Source: Aspidapion aeneum | Taxonomy: Eukaryota > Arthropoda > Insecta > Coleoptera > Brentidae | DNA length: 64,000 nt | Direction of reading: 5' to 3' | NCBI GenBank assembly: GCA_963576565.1 | Contig: OY755042.1 | Span: forward strand, 2,126,001 to 2,190,000 | In this document: one piece after another, positions 11,600 through 21,443 of the stretch | Layout: the number at the start of each line of letters is the position of its first letter | Position numbering within the stretch: the stretch's first letter is position 1 | The notes under the pieces: model-generated | What the model was told of the DNA's origin: nothing | Database searches by the model: none | The model's input: only the letters and a program-made list of their open reading frames with translations | Made by a program: the position numbers and the translations under genes

Positions 11600-12480
11600 G
11601 TATGTAATCAAATCTTGCAACTCATTTTTGAAGAACTTCCAAACATCCGATTAACTTCAAATTTCGCACAGCGTCTTAGTTCCGATGACAATACAATAAT
11701 TTGGTTTCATCGGGTACCTACCACCCCCCTAACGTGGGGGGTGGTAACTTTAGTTTGTCCGATTTCAACCAGAATTGGTATCTGGGGGTTTTTGAGTATG
11801 AGAATTACGAATTTTTGATCAGATTATAAAAATTCAATATGGCGGATTCAAAATGGACGATTTAATGTCAAGTTGTTCTGATTAGTTTCAACTGACTTCC
11901 ACGTATCCGATTGATTTCAAATATCGCATACCGTTATAGTTCCGATGACAATTCAATAATGTGGTATAACTGACTGCCTACCCCACCCCTAACCTGGTAG
12001 GCGGAGAGGGGGTAAAATTTTAGTTTGTTGGATTTCCACCAAAATTGGTATCTGGGGGTTTTTGAGGATGAGGATGACGAATTTTTAATCAAATTACAAA
12101 AATTCAATATGGCGGATTCAAAATGGACGATTTAATGTCAAGTTTTTCTGATTACTTTCAACTGACTTCCACGTATCCGATTGACTTCAAATTTTGCATA
12201 CTGTTATAGTTCCGATAAAAATCCAATAATTTGGTTTCATCGGGTACCTACCTCCCCCCTAACGTGGAGGGCGGAGAGGGGGTAAAATTTTAGTTTGTCG
12301 GATTTCCACCAATATTGGTATCTGGGGGTTTTTGAGAATGAGGATTACGAATTTTTGATCTGATTACAAAAATTTAATATGGCGGATTTAAAATGGACGA
12401 TTTAATGACGATTTTTCCTGATTACTTTCAACTGACTTCCACCTAGCTATCTGATTGATTTCAAAATTCACATGCTCTCA
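11600..12480 (+). repeat. Tandem repeat, ~265-bp unit, about 3.3 copies
   Basis: Unit starts are visible at about 11638, 11897, 12169 and 12437 with the phrase CTTCCACGTATCCGATTGA or variants. Each continues through GTTCCGATGACAAT, a G/C-rich hairpin such as CCCCCTAACGTGGGGGG, GGTATCTGGGGGTTTTTGA, and AATATGGCGGATTCAAAATGG. The last copy is partial. The ATGGCGGAT phrase also occurs at 35150 and 35257. Non-coding satellite-like sequence, possibly the inside of a larger element. Confidence 0.85.
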
Positions 12481-13928
12481 AACTAAAAAGATGGGGGGGG
12501 GGGGCGTAGAAGAGGTAAGGCTTTAGTTTGTTCGATCTCGACCAAAATTAATTAATCCTTGCGTATAATGATCATAATAATAACGACCCAACAAACAATT
12601 AAAGTTGTAACGACGAAACCCCAACTAGAAAGAATTTCTTAAAAGTAACCGCAACGTACTCCCGCTACGTCTCAGTATACCATACAGCGACGTTATAATT
12701 CCCTAAGTGGGGAACCAATTTCTGGTTATAACTACTTGGCCAAGTGTTTAAAGTCACTGTAGTAACAACTACACTACTACGTCGTAGCCAGGTATCTACT
12801 ACGTCGTAGAGGCTGTTTTTTTTCCGTAATGGCATAAAAGTTGCGATGTAGTTGCAAATAATATAATCGTTTCTTTTTGGTAGAATTGTTACACAATATG
12901 GTGGACACAACAGTAAACAGACTCGCTTAGTTTTTTTGTTTGGTTATGGTTATAATATGAACTATGTTATCCAAAAGTGTGAGAATTTACGACCAGAGGA
13001 TCAAAATTCGAGTGCGACGCAAAGTTTTTTGTATAACATGCATTATATATATTGCAAAAAACCGGTGCGCCCGTAAAATTGAGCCGTTTTCTGGTAGCTG
13101 ATGGAATTTTTGTGTTGTGATTTTGGAGGTTATGTTTTCATAATCGACAGTTAACTCCAACAAATGGTGCTTAAGAAGAGCATTTTTGGTAAGCTTCAAC
13201 TAATTTGTTTATAAAATAGTATGGCTCTTTAATATGAGCTCATAAAACGACAACAAAAATATTAAATTTTCTTTCTTACATAAAAACATGGCGTCCCAAA
13301 CTATATTCCCTGATAGTCGAAAAGGTTACTTGAAAGTAGTTGCGGCTTTAAAGTTGATCCAAAAAGTTATTTTGTCTACATTGTTACATCAGATGTTACT
13401 ATGATGACACAAACTTTTGTGGTAAAAATTAAAGTTATAATGTAGTTGTCGGATACACTTGTTTGGGACTCCAATGAAGCTTAACTTTCTAGTGGTAATT
13501 AAGTAGGATTTATATCCTCAGGGCGACTACGAAATAACGACTAAAAAGAAAGTAAAACTTTAGCAACGTCCTATTGTGGTAGAGAAGACTATCAGAATCG
13601 ACTATCAAGAAACAATCCTATGAAGTAGTTTAGAGGGTCGTTTTTACGAAACATCTATTATTTCCTGATACTAAATAGTTGTTAGAACTAAAAAGTAACA
13701 AATTTTGGTTGGGATCACCACATTTCTACTATAAGAAAGTAGTAAAGCCTTTAGACCATGTAGCCGCTACTATAAATGTTAGTTGGGGACAGTTTTAGCA
13801 TATGTCGCCTTTGTTGGACGGCCTTCTCATCGAAGACTTAGATATTTTAAAATTGACAGGAAAGACTCTCTACAATATCGATGCGCAAGCTGAAATGCAT
13901 AGACTTAGACAAATCTAAAAATCAAAAA
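12481..13928. other. Unannotated stretch rich in TAGTNGT/CGACTA words
   Basis: No coding signal. The words TACGACGTAG, TAGTTGT, CGACTA and AACGACTAA recur irregularly on both strands from about 12600 to 13850, suggesting a decayed repeat, but I could not define ends or a unit length. Confidence 0.35.
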
Positions 13929-14480
13929 ATAAATTTAGAAAAAAAAACTTTTTGAAAACAAGCTTTTATAAAATGGACTAAAAAGCATAAAATAATTTTT
14001 TGAGTGTTCTGATATCATAATAATAAAAGCGATGGGCGTATTTCTTATTAGGTAAATGCCTTTCCATGCGCATTAGGATCGTCCAGAACCGATGATGAGC
14101 CCACTATTCTTTTTCAATGTGACAAAATAAATCGACATACAGCCGGTCGCGGATGATCTGCCTAATATCAATGAATACATAGTGTATTCATTGCTAATAT
14201 GAAGCAGGCGTAATAATGTCCATCCATATCAGAAAAATGTAAGAGTAGCTTGAGTAGGGTTGGGTTGGGTTAAATTGTCTACCCTTACATTTCTCTGCTA
14301 TAATATAATGAATTTTCACTAAACTTCGAGTTAACAAGGCTTAAACAAAAACGGGTAAATTTCCTTTAATACGCCCATCGCTTTTATTATTATGATATCA
14401 GAACACTCAAAAAATTATTTTATGCTTTTTAGTCCATTTCATAAAAGCTTATTTTCAAAAAGTTTTTTTTCTAAATTTAT
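13929..14480. mobile_element. Long-TIR element, ~552 bp with ~113-bp inverted repeats
   Basis: The left arm 13929-14042 and right arm 14368-14480 are near-perfect reverse complements. Both contain GAAATGGACTAAAAAGCATA-type sequence, TTTTTTGAGTGTTCTG, ATATCATAATAATAAAAG and CGATGGGCGTATT; the left arm reads TAAAATGG and the right TGAAATGG. The ~325-bp centre has a small hairpin (CAATGAATACAT at 14169-14193) and no ORF. High arm identity points to recent origin or conversion. No clear target duplication was found, so the exact outer ends are uncertain. Confidence 0.85.
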
Positions 14481-14734
14481 TTATAACGGGTATCAAAAGT
14501 TTATGTATTAGGGCAAAAATATGTTTTTTCTAATAATACCAGAAAAAATAATTAATTAAATAGGTTTTAATTAAAATTTTCTATCCTAAAACTTTTATAG
14601 AAAATTGTTTTAATAGTTTCCAAAAATAAAACGAATTAATATTTTTAATCATCTACGTTCGCCTAAAAAATATATTTTTTTAATCATATGCGGTGTATCT
14701 AGTCTACATTTTTAAAAAGTCAAATGCTTAGACA

Positions 14735-15290
14735 TTAATATATAAAATAAAGGGATCGATGAGGGATCTAATATCTTCCTAGCTAGCCTATTAGCACACT
14801 TCAAGTGAAGCCATGATAATATATCAGCCTTGAAAAGAGTTTTTGCAAATATCTGAGAAACTGAAGCTCTTACGAAGTTTTTGGTTATAACACGAATTAT
14901 TAAGCAAAATATTGGCTACTATTTTCCGAAAACTGTATATTGATACGATGCTCCGTTAAAAAATTAGCATTTTTAAAATTTTTAATTGTCAAAAAACTGT
15001 CATTAGCATTAATGGATTTTGACCAAAATCCAATCAGCTCGTAAGAGTGTCCAGCACTATTTTATCTCAAAATTTTATGAAAATCGGTTAAGCGGTTAAG
15101 CTATCGTGTTAGGCGCAGAAATAATATACCGGATAGAAATAATATACACACACACACACACACACAGACATACATCACGACGATATTGCTAGGATAGGTC
15201 AATATAAACCCAAATAATATATTTTCGGCATTATCTCAAAAAAAAATTTTCGTCTAAAATACCGTCCCTAGCCATTGCTATGCGGGTTAG
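14735..15290 (+). repeat. Dispersed repeat family B, copy 1 (with CA microsatellite)
   Basis: Contains GGATCTAATATCTTCCTAGC, AAATATCTGAGAAAC, GATACGATGCTCCGTTAAA, TGAAAATCGGTTAAGCGG, a (CA)n run at 15145-15165, GACGATATTGCTAG and AGCCATTGCTATGCGG. These phrases occur in the same order at 24958-25255, inverted at 19190-19545, and as a remnant at 60208-60290. Non-coding; no terminal repeats could be fixed. Confidence 0.7.
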
Positions 15291-16889
15291 GAAGTTTAAC
15301 AGTTTTCCCATATTTTACTTTGAATTTTAATTCTCAGATTTTTTCTTAAGGTCTATTTCTTTAAATATAATATAATATCGACTACAGTTTTTTTTTTCCA
15401 TGGCAGAGCACCATATTAAGTTAGTAGTAGTACTACTTACCACCCATTTACAATTTCTTCATGGCACTTACAATAGTAAAGGAATAACAGCAATAACAAA
15501 AATAGATGATATTATTTTGCAACAGAAACAATTTGTCGCCACAGCGAAAAGTTCGACGACGTACGATGACCGCAAAATCCAAACCCAGCCGATGCCTAGA
15601 TTCATTGTCAGCAGTTTTAAGGAACTGACCCACCTTATGAAGCAGCAGTACCTATTTCGATACCTACCTACCATATCATCAACATTATTCAACCTGAGGT
15701 CCCTACAGTCACCCGTTCTAGAGAGAGGGGAAAAGTTTAATTACAAAATTAAACAGATTTTTTTTTTTACCATTTTTCATAAATCTTCATTTTTAGTTAA
15801 ATTTATTATTTAAACACAGGTGATCTTGAGAAATTAGGTTTTAATAACATAAACTAACCTTCTCAAGTTTACCTTTTTAAATTATATAAATTATTTAGTT
15901 TATAAAACAACACATTATATTGAATTTTATATTTTTATAATTTCTCACGAACCATAACAATTTTTTAATATAAAAAGAGAGGATTTATCTCAATAAAGCA
16001 GATTCAACATTTGATAGTTGTTCTCATTATAACTACTTAAGTTTACTGTACCATAACTTTTCTTGGGCATTGCAGGGAGTGAGGCTGCTCCCTGGCAGTG
16101 AACTCTTTACTTTAACCCCGCTGCTTAACCCAGCCGAATTAAGCAAGCCTAATTGTCAAGCACAGCTTGCACAATTGTAATTTTCTCAAATAATGAATTT
16201 TATCACATTTTTCTTTAATTGTTTGTTTATTTTGTCACATTTTCAAATTTACACTTGCCTAGTCCAGAAACAAGGCGTTTTTATTTCACAACAAAATTAT
16301 AATAAAGCAAAAAAACAAAAAATCTGATGAACCACCTATCAATTGTTTAATGTTAGAGCAATCTGAGTATACTAGTGTATTGTGGCTAAAATTTGGTAAC
16401 AAGCTTAATTTAGATCAAATCAAGTTAACCTCAGATTGGCCTGATTTAAATAAGTTTGACGGGCAGTTTATATCAGACCAATATCAAAACAAAACGGTGA
16501 AATATAGTGAAAAAGAAATATCATCCAATCGAGTAGCAGTTGTCTAGAGGTTTAAGATTTAAACTGACAAAGTCTGCGGAACGCCAACATGGATCCAGTC
16601 CCGAGAACTACTTTGTTTTTTCATACCTATCTCACAAAATATTCACAGGAAACTTAAATAAAGTAGTTGCCTTAAATAAATATAAAATAAATAAATAATG
16701 ACCGCTCGCCCGTTAAAGAAGGTAAAAAAATATAGCGCACAAAGAAAATAATTATATTTAAAATTTAGCCTGTAAAAAATTAGACCTCAATACATGTTTA
16801 AGATGTTTATATCATTTATCTTTGTTAATGTATAATGCTTACTTATATTTCTCTCCTCCATAATAGTTAGAACACTTATTTTTGAACTA
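15291..16889. other. Unannotated stretch
   Basis: An open frame at 15400-15813 (137 codons, plus strand) begins with a hydrophobic stretch but has no recognised domain and overlaps other open frames; coding status is doubtful. Another of 65 codons (16350-16547) is equally unsupported. A hairpin with AATTGTCAAGCA and TGCACAATT arms lies near 16150-16180. Confidence 0.35.
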
Positions 16890-17074
16890 CAGTCGAACCT
16901 CTCTAACTCGAACCTCTATAACTCGAACCCCTCTATAACACGAACCTTTTAAGCGGTCCCTGCACTTTTTACATGTATTTTAACCTATGTAACTCGAGTT
17001 TCTATAACTCGAACTCTCCATAACTGGAACTGTTTTGATTGTCCCTTCAGGTTCGAGTTATAGAGGTTCGACTG
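16890..17074. mobile_element. pogo/Tigger-type MITE, 185 bp
   Basis: Ends CAGTCGAACCTCTCTAACTC and GAGTTATAGAGGTTCGACTG are inverted repeats, with TA on each side (16888-16889 and 17075-17076). Inside, CTCGAAC and TATAACTCGAA words repeat in both orientations. This end sequence and TA target are characteristic of short pogo-like (Tc1/mariner superfamily) elements; the name is from family knowledge. No coding capacity. Confidence 0.9.
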
Positions 17075-17218
17075 TATTGCTTAAAAAACTCCTTGGTTTT
17101 AGACTTCATGAAAATCGCTAATATAAATGTTATACTAAATAGAGGTAAACAAACAAATTGCAACGAAAAAATTTACATACAAAATAAATTTTTTAAAAAA
17201 TGGTTTATACATTTCTTA

Positions 17219-18250
17219 AGGAGAGTTTACACATGCATGGATTTGCTGGCGCCAATAAAAACTGGCGCGCCAGTAAGTTAAATTTGCAAGTGTAAACACC
17301 GACTTGCACACAAGTTATTTTTTTGCATGCATGTATCAAAAAAGTCTGCAGCTGACTGAATTTTCTGGCGCCAGTGGTGACGCATGTGCGCAGAAAAGGA
17401 AAATTTTCATGTGTAAACAAGTGCTTGCACGTCGGCTCGCCAGTTTTAAGTTCATTATTTTACATTATTTTTTATTTTCATTGTGTTTAAGCTTAAAAAT
17501 TTTGTTTATTTTTGTTTTTATAGCTTAATATGGCTAAAAAAAGTGGTTAGCAGAACTGACCATACAGTTTCTTGAAGGCTATGAATGTTTGCCTTGTTTA
17601 TGGGATGTACACAGTAGTTCGTATAAAAACAAAGATAGTCGAGATAATGCTTCCCAAAAAATTAGTAAAATAATGACTATTGAAGGCTTTGAAGTTGCAG
17701 AAGTAAAAGCAAAAATATGATCCATAAGAAACACATATGCTTTGGAATTGAAAAAAATTTAAAAAAGCCAACGTTCCGTAGCCGGTGCAAATGAAGTATA
17801 CACCCCAAAAGTACCATGGTTTAAAATAGCAGACCGAGGTTTAAAGAATGTTGTTTAAATAAGAGAAACTCTAAAAGAATATCAAAATGTTGCTTGGTCA
17901 TTCGAAGATGGTTTTTATAGCTCGCAGGATCTTCTGCTGCAAGTTCTCCTAAAAGTTTTTCGGAAGCACCCAAAGTAGATCGACTAGCAATCTATGCTTT
18001 AACCCATGCAGATACGGCCTTTTCGTTGTTCCTTTACCTGAATCTCTTTTATTTTTTTTTCAATAAAAGTTTAGCGACTATTTTGCAGGCTTCCGAGAGT
18101 CGACATATCGCGTATCGTGTACACTTTAAAAATGAAACTGGCGTGCCAGTCTTTTTAATTTTCGCACAATAGTGTAAACCTTTACTGGCGTGCCAATAGA
18201 ACTGGCGCGAACACTGGCGCCACTAAATTCATGCATGTGTAAACCCACTA
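17219..18250 (+). mobile_element. Non-autonomous PIF/Harbinger-type element, 1032 bp
   Basis: Left end AGGAGAGTTTACACATGCATG and right end CATGCATGTGTAAACCCACTA are inverted. TTA flanks both sides (17216-17218 and 18251-18253), the 3-bp target typical of PIF/Harbinger. Subterminal TGGCGCCA, CTGGCGCGCCAG and CTGGCGTGCCAG palindromes cluster within ~250 bp of each end and look like transposase binding sites. The interior carries a broken MADF-domain gene (17530-17970) and no DDE transposase, so the element depends on a partner elsewhere. Confidence 0.82.
17530..17970 (+). pseudogene. MADF-domain protein of a Harbinger-type element, broken
   Basis: Reading in two frames gives a MADF DNA-binding domain (the Myb/SANT-like accessory protein of PIF/Harbinger elements). 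Visible pieces are LAELTIQFLEGYECLPCLWD, then SRDNASQKISKIM, GFEVAEVKAKI and SIRNTYALEL. After a frame change come VAGANEVYTPKVPWFKIAD and a following helical stretch. These correspond to the helix-Pro-x-LWD start and VYxPKxxWF end of MADF domains. Breaks: a frame change just after the ATG at 17530, TGA where the conserved Trp of the K-W/R-LR core should be (about 17718), another frame change near 17765, and a TAA near 17857. In Harbinger elements this protein assists the transposase; here it is dead. Confidence 0.8.
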
Positions 18251-19189
18251 TTATTCTATATCATTTTTTACTACAGGATGGCCAATTGTGCGCCAGCGCG
18301 GCGCAGCGGCGAGATGTCCCTGTGGCGAATTGGCCGCAGCGCTTTGGCGAATTATTTACCCTTGTTACTGCGCAAAGTAGTTTTATGCAAAACACGAAAA
18401 ATCGAAACCAAGTCATCAAAATTATTTCGCCTCCCCCCCAAATGAAATGCCCAGATCCGCCCCTAACAAACCCTTGGCTGAACTGACAAATGTGCATTGT
18501 GCTGTTATCGATATTAACTCTGTCCGAAGTGCATTTATCGAGCACAGGACCTCTAGCTATTCGGTCACCTATCTCTATCATTCCGCTAGGCTGACTCTGC
18601 GCTATCTGTCAACAATTCTTTGTTGATTCGCTGAGCTGAGCTGGCTTCAAATGCACTCGATACACTATCTGGATTGTGGCACTATCCATTAGTTTACAAC
18701 GCAAAGGTTGGTTGTTGTCAGTATTACAATGGCTTTGTTTGGTGGTTCATGAAATTTGCTCTTTTCGGTTGGTTTCAGGTTTTGTTGATTTTTTTTTTAC
18801 CTGCATTTTTAAATAGAGTTAGTGGGATAGCAAAACAGCGCATATACAGTTTATTAGAGGAAAATTGTATCAATTAAATGTTGATACTTTGTAGCTTCAA
18901 ATCAGGGGTAAAATAAAAGGAAAAAAAATTATAAAAAAAAGTTTTTGTGCTTCGACAGGAACCCAGAACCTTCAAAAAAAAGAATTTTGTATTTCTTTTT
19001 TGCATTTGAAAAAACGTGCACACAACCAACCTTTCCTTTGCAGAACCATTTGCTTTGTATCCCAACGTCCCCCCCCCCCTCCAATTAGGCCCCCGAAACC
19101 ATAAATATAAATTTCCAAAACCCCATGACACGGTCAGTGTCACAGTGTAGGAATGCTAGTTTTTCCGGGTATTGTGTTCACTCGACCAT
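18251..19189. other. Unannotated stretch with a GC-rich patch
   Basis: A GC-rich patch (18280-18350) has GGCCAATT and AATTGGCC about 45 bp apart, an imperfect hairpin with GCGCC/GGCG words. It is unlike the surrounding DNA and may be the end of another decayed element. Open frames across it on both strands lack domains. Nothing else supported. Confidence 0.35.
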
Positions 19190-19545
19190 GTCATTCAATG
19201 AATTTTTACCTTCCTGTTCCGCGTAGCAATGGCTAGAAAAGGTATTGTTTTCGTTTTTTAAGACAACGCCTGAAATGTGATATTTCGGTTCTCCAATTTT
19301 GACCTATTTTTACAATATCTTCGTTAGGTCTGTCCGTGTGTGTGTGTGTGTGTGTGTGTGCATATCTGTCCGTAACACAATAGCTCCTAAACTGCTATAC
19401 AGATTTTCATTAAAATAGTGTACAATACCATAGACTCTATGACAATACTCTTAAGAGTAATTAATTAAAAATAACAGTTTAAAATTAAAAATCTGGTAAC
19501 TTCTTAACGGAGCATCGTATCAATTTGCAGCTTTGGAATATTGTA
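19190..19545 (-). repeat. Dispersed repeat family B, inverted copy (with TG microsatellite)
   Basis: Reverse complement of the 14735-15290 family. In order: CCGCGTAGCAATGGCTAG, AATATCTTCGTTAGGTC, a (TG)n run at 19337-19360, CCGTAACACAATAGCTCCTAA, and CTTAACGGAGCATCGTATCA. The microsatellite sits at the same internal place as the (CA)n of the plus-strand copy, so it is part of the family. Confidence 0.7.
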
Positions 19546-19848
19546 GAACATATGATGGTCACCATAACATAACCTCTAAATGTGCTCCAAATCGAGGAAA
19601 ACAAAAAATTTTTTTTAACAACTTTAAAATGATTTTTCAGAGACTTTTTTAAATAATGTGATAGTCCTACACAATTTTAATTTGTTTGTCAATTTTTTGT
19701 TCGTCCCATGTATTTTATTTTTTTATCTCTTATGAGAGAACATTGTTTGTCTTGGGAAGTTTCAACTGTTTTTATTGGTTAGTAGGTAAGTTTGAATTTT
19801 TCACTTTATACTGAATAATTTCTTGATTGTGATTTATTTTTCTACAGT

Positions 19849-19885
19849 CCTTGATGATGGCCCAATAAGCCGAAACTAGTCGACG
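19849..19885 (+). ncRNA. Hammerhead-ribozyme-like motif (Penelope-type terminus), degenerate
   Basis: CCTTGATGATGGCCCAATAAGCCGAAACTAGTC-type arrangement: a UUGAUGA core, a short GGC/GCC stem II, then CGAAAC and the self-complementary CUAG followed by UC. Hammerheads of Penelope-like elements have CUGAUGA, stem II, GAAAC and a tiny stem III of four self-complementary bases. The first core base is U instead of C, so catalysis is unlikely as seen. No RT or GIY-YIG trace is nearby; this would be an isolated terminal fragment. Confidence 0.4.
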
Positions 19886-19982
19886 AAAATTAAAAATTAG
19901 TAGAGGAAGACAGAGATTTTCTTTTTCATATATTTATAAACAACAAGTAAAATTAAAGAAAGAAAAATTATAACAAAGTTTC

Positions 19983-20052
19983 TCTTCGGCCGGGATTTGA
20001 ACCCGGATCTCTGTCTCTGTACGCAAACGCTCCTCCATTAAGCCACCAAAGA
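19983..20052 (-). tRNA. tRNA-like sequence (tRNA pseudogene or SINE head)
   Basis: On the minus strand a 7-bp acceptor stem (TCTTTGG with CCGAAGA) encloses a D arm with GCT/AGC and an A-box-like TGGCTTAATGG. A perfect T arm follows (CCGGG, TTCAAAT, CCCGG) with B box GGTTCAAATCC. The 70-nt length is right for a tRNA. The anticodon arm pairs poorly, with two mismatches in five, so no anticodon can be assigned safely. This favours a tRNA-derived SINE head or decayed tRNA over a working gene. Confidence 0.5.
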
Positions 20053-20647
20053 TCATACATAAATTTTCGTCCTTTTTAATTATGGTTTATATATTTAAAA
20101 ACGTGTTCTTAAGAAAACGTGAAAACTAAAAAGTTGCAAAATTAAAACATATCCCACAATTATTACAGTTTAATGAGTTTTGCCAACTCAACTAATTGAG
20201 GTGAGGAATAAATTGCCAATTATGCCTTAAATTACGTAAATTGATTTAATTGAAAGGTTGGTTAATGAGTTAAATTAAGTGCTTATTATTGGGTCAAAGT
20301 TACACTGTGAGGACTCTAAATACTTGGATAATCAGTAAAGTTCTGTTAGATATTAATTAGCCATTTTGGGGCCAATCATTGGAAAATCATGTAGTAGGTA
20401 CGTGGATCGTAATGATTAAGGCACTAATCATTTATTTAACATACTTTATTAAGTGAAAAACCGTAAAAACAATTATAGGACGCCAACAATACTTTATTAT
20501 TTTATTCCGACATTTTACGTACTCTAGCGCCATCTAGAGTGAATCTAGTAAACTTACTATTAAAGATTATTTACTGCATTACAGAATTCTATGCTACTGA
20601 ATCAATAATACAGAATTGGAGAACTTCAACAAATCATTGTATGATAA
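20053..20647. other. Unannotated stretch
   Basis: AT-rich, without long ORFs or a repeat partner in the window. Confidence 0.4.
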
Positions 20648-20655
20648 TGTCGGGC

Positions 20656-21405
20656 AGGGCTATCAAAACGGACGATCCTCTACTTTGCTGACGTCACATT
20701 GGGGGCTGATTTTTTTTAATGGTCACGTCACGGCACAGCTGATGTTTAAAATATTGAAGTTTAAATGACGGTTCATAAATAATTGATTAAAAAAAAATAA
20801 AGCCTGTTTTGAGATTGTTTTTACTATATTCAAAGCCGCTTCATTGGCTCACACAAAAATTAAATTTAAAGTAGAAAGGAATGTGTTCACTTCTGCGTGG
20901 AAAGTAATTGGATTGCCTAAATCTGCTTGTTTATATTCGGCACTCGGCAGACTTTTAAAACTTAATATAGTTATTTACATGTGTTTACAAAAATTACAAC
21001 ATCAAAAAAGGATTTTTTTGTAGTGTAATTTTGTTTTAAAAAGATTAACGCTGGTATTTTTGGATTCTAAATGAAGTTTATTGTAAAAAATCATTAAAAA
21101 ATCAAAACACATGTCAAATATAACAGTTGGCATGTGGTACATGAACGGTAATTTGAATTCAAATTAAGGAATGCTAAATCTTGTAGATTATAACCTTTTA
21201 ATCATCTTGCATCCTTACAAAAGTTTGGTGGAATATCGAGATGGTGTCTGAGAATATTTTACTGTAATTTCGCGGAAATCTGTAGTGCAGATTTAAAAAT
21301 ATCATAAAAAAACTTCTGACCTCCCATTATACCCAATGTAAAAGTCAGCCCCCCGAGAGCAGCTGATTTTTTCAGGGTCGTGCCTGTATTTTTTTGTTGG
21401 CCTTG
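20656..21405. mobile_element. hAT-type MITE family C, copy 1 (750 bp)
   Basis: Left end AGGGCTATCAAAACGGAC, right end TTTTTTTGTTGGCCTTG; imperfect inverted ends containing GGC and, in sister copies, GGCCACGA. Flanks TGTCGGGC (20648-20655) and TGTCGGGT (21406-21413) are an 8-bp target duplication with one change. Two sister copies lie at 31276-31808 and 35604-36214. This copy has about 150-200 bp of extra interior. Non-coding. Confidence 0.88.
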
Positions 21406-21443
21406 TGTCGGGTACGATTTTGTTTTAACCGAACCCTTAAACA

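Noticed and set aside
14255..14275. Telomere-like GGGTTGGGTTGGGTT
   Set aside because: Three short units inside the loop of an inverted-repeat element; not the insect telomere sequence.
15400..15813. 137-codon ORF with a hydrophobic N-terminus
   Set aside because: No domain recognised, competing ORFs on the other strand, AT-rich composition like the surroundings.
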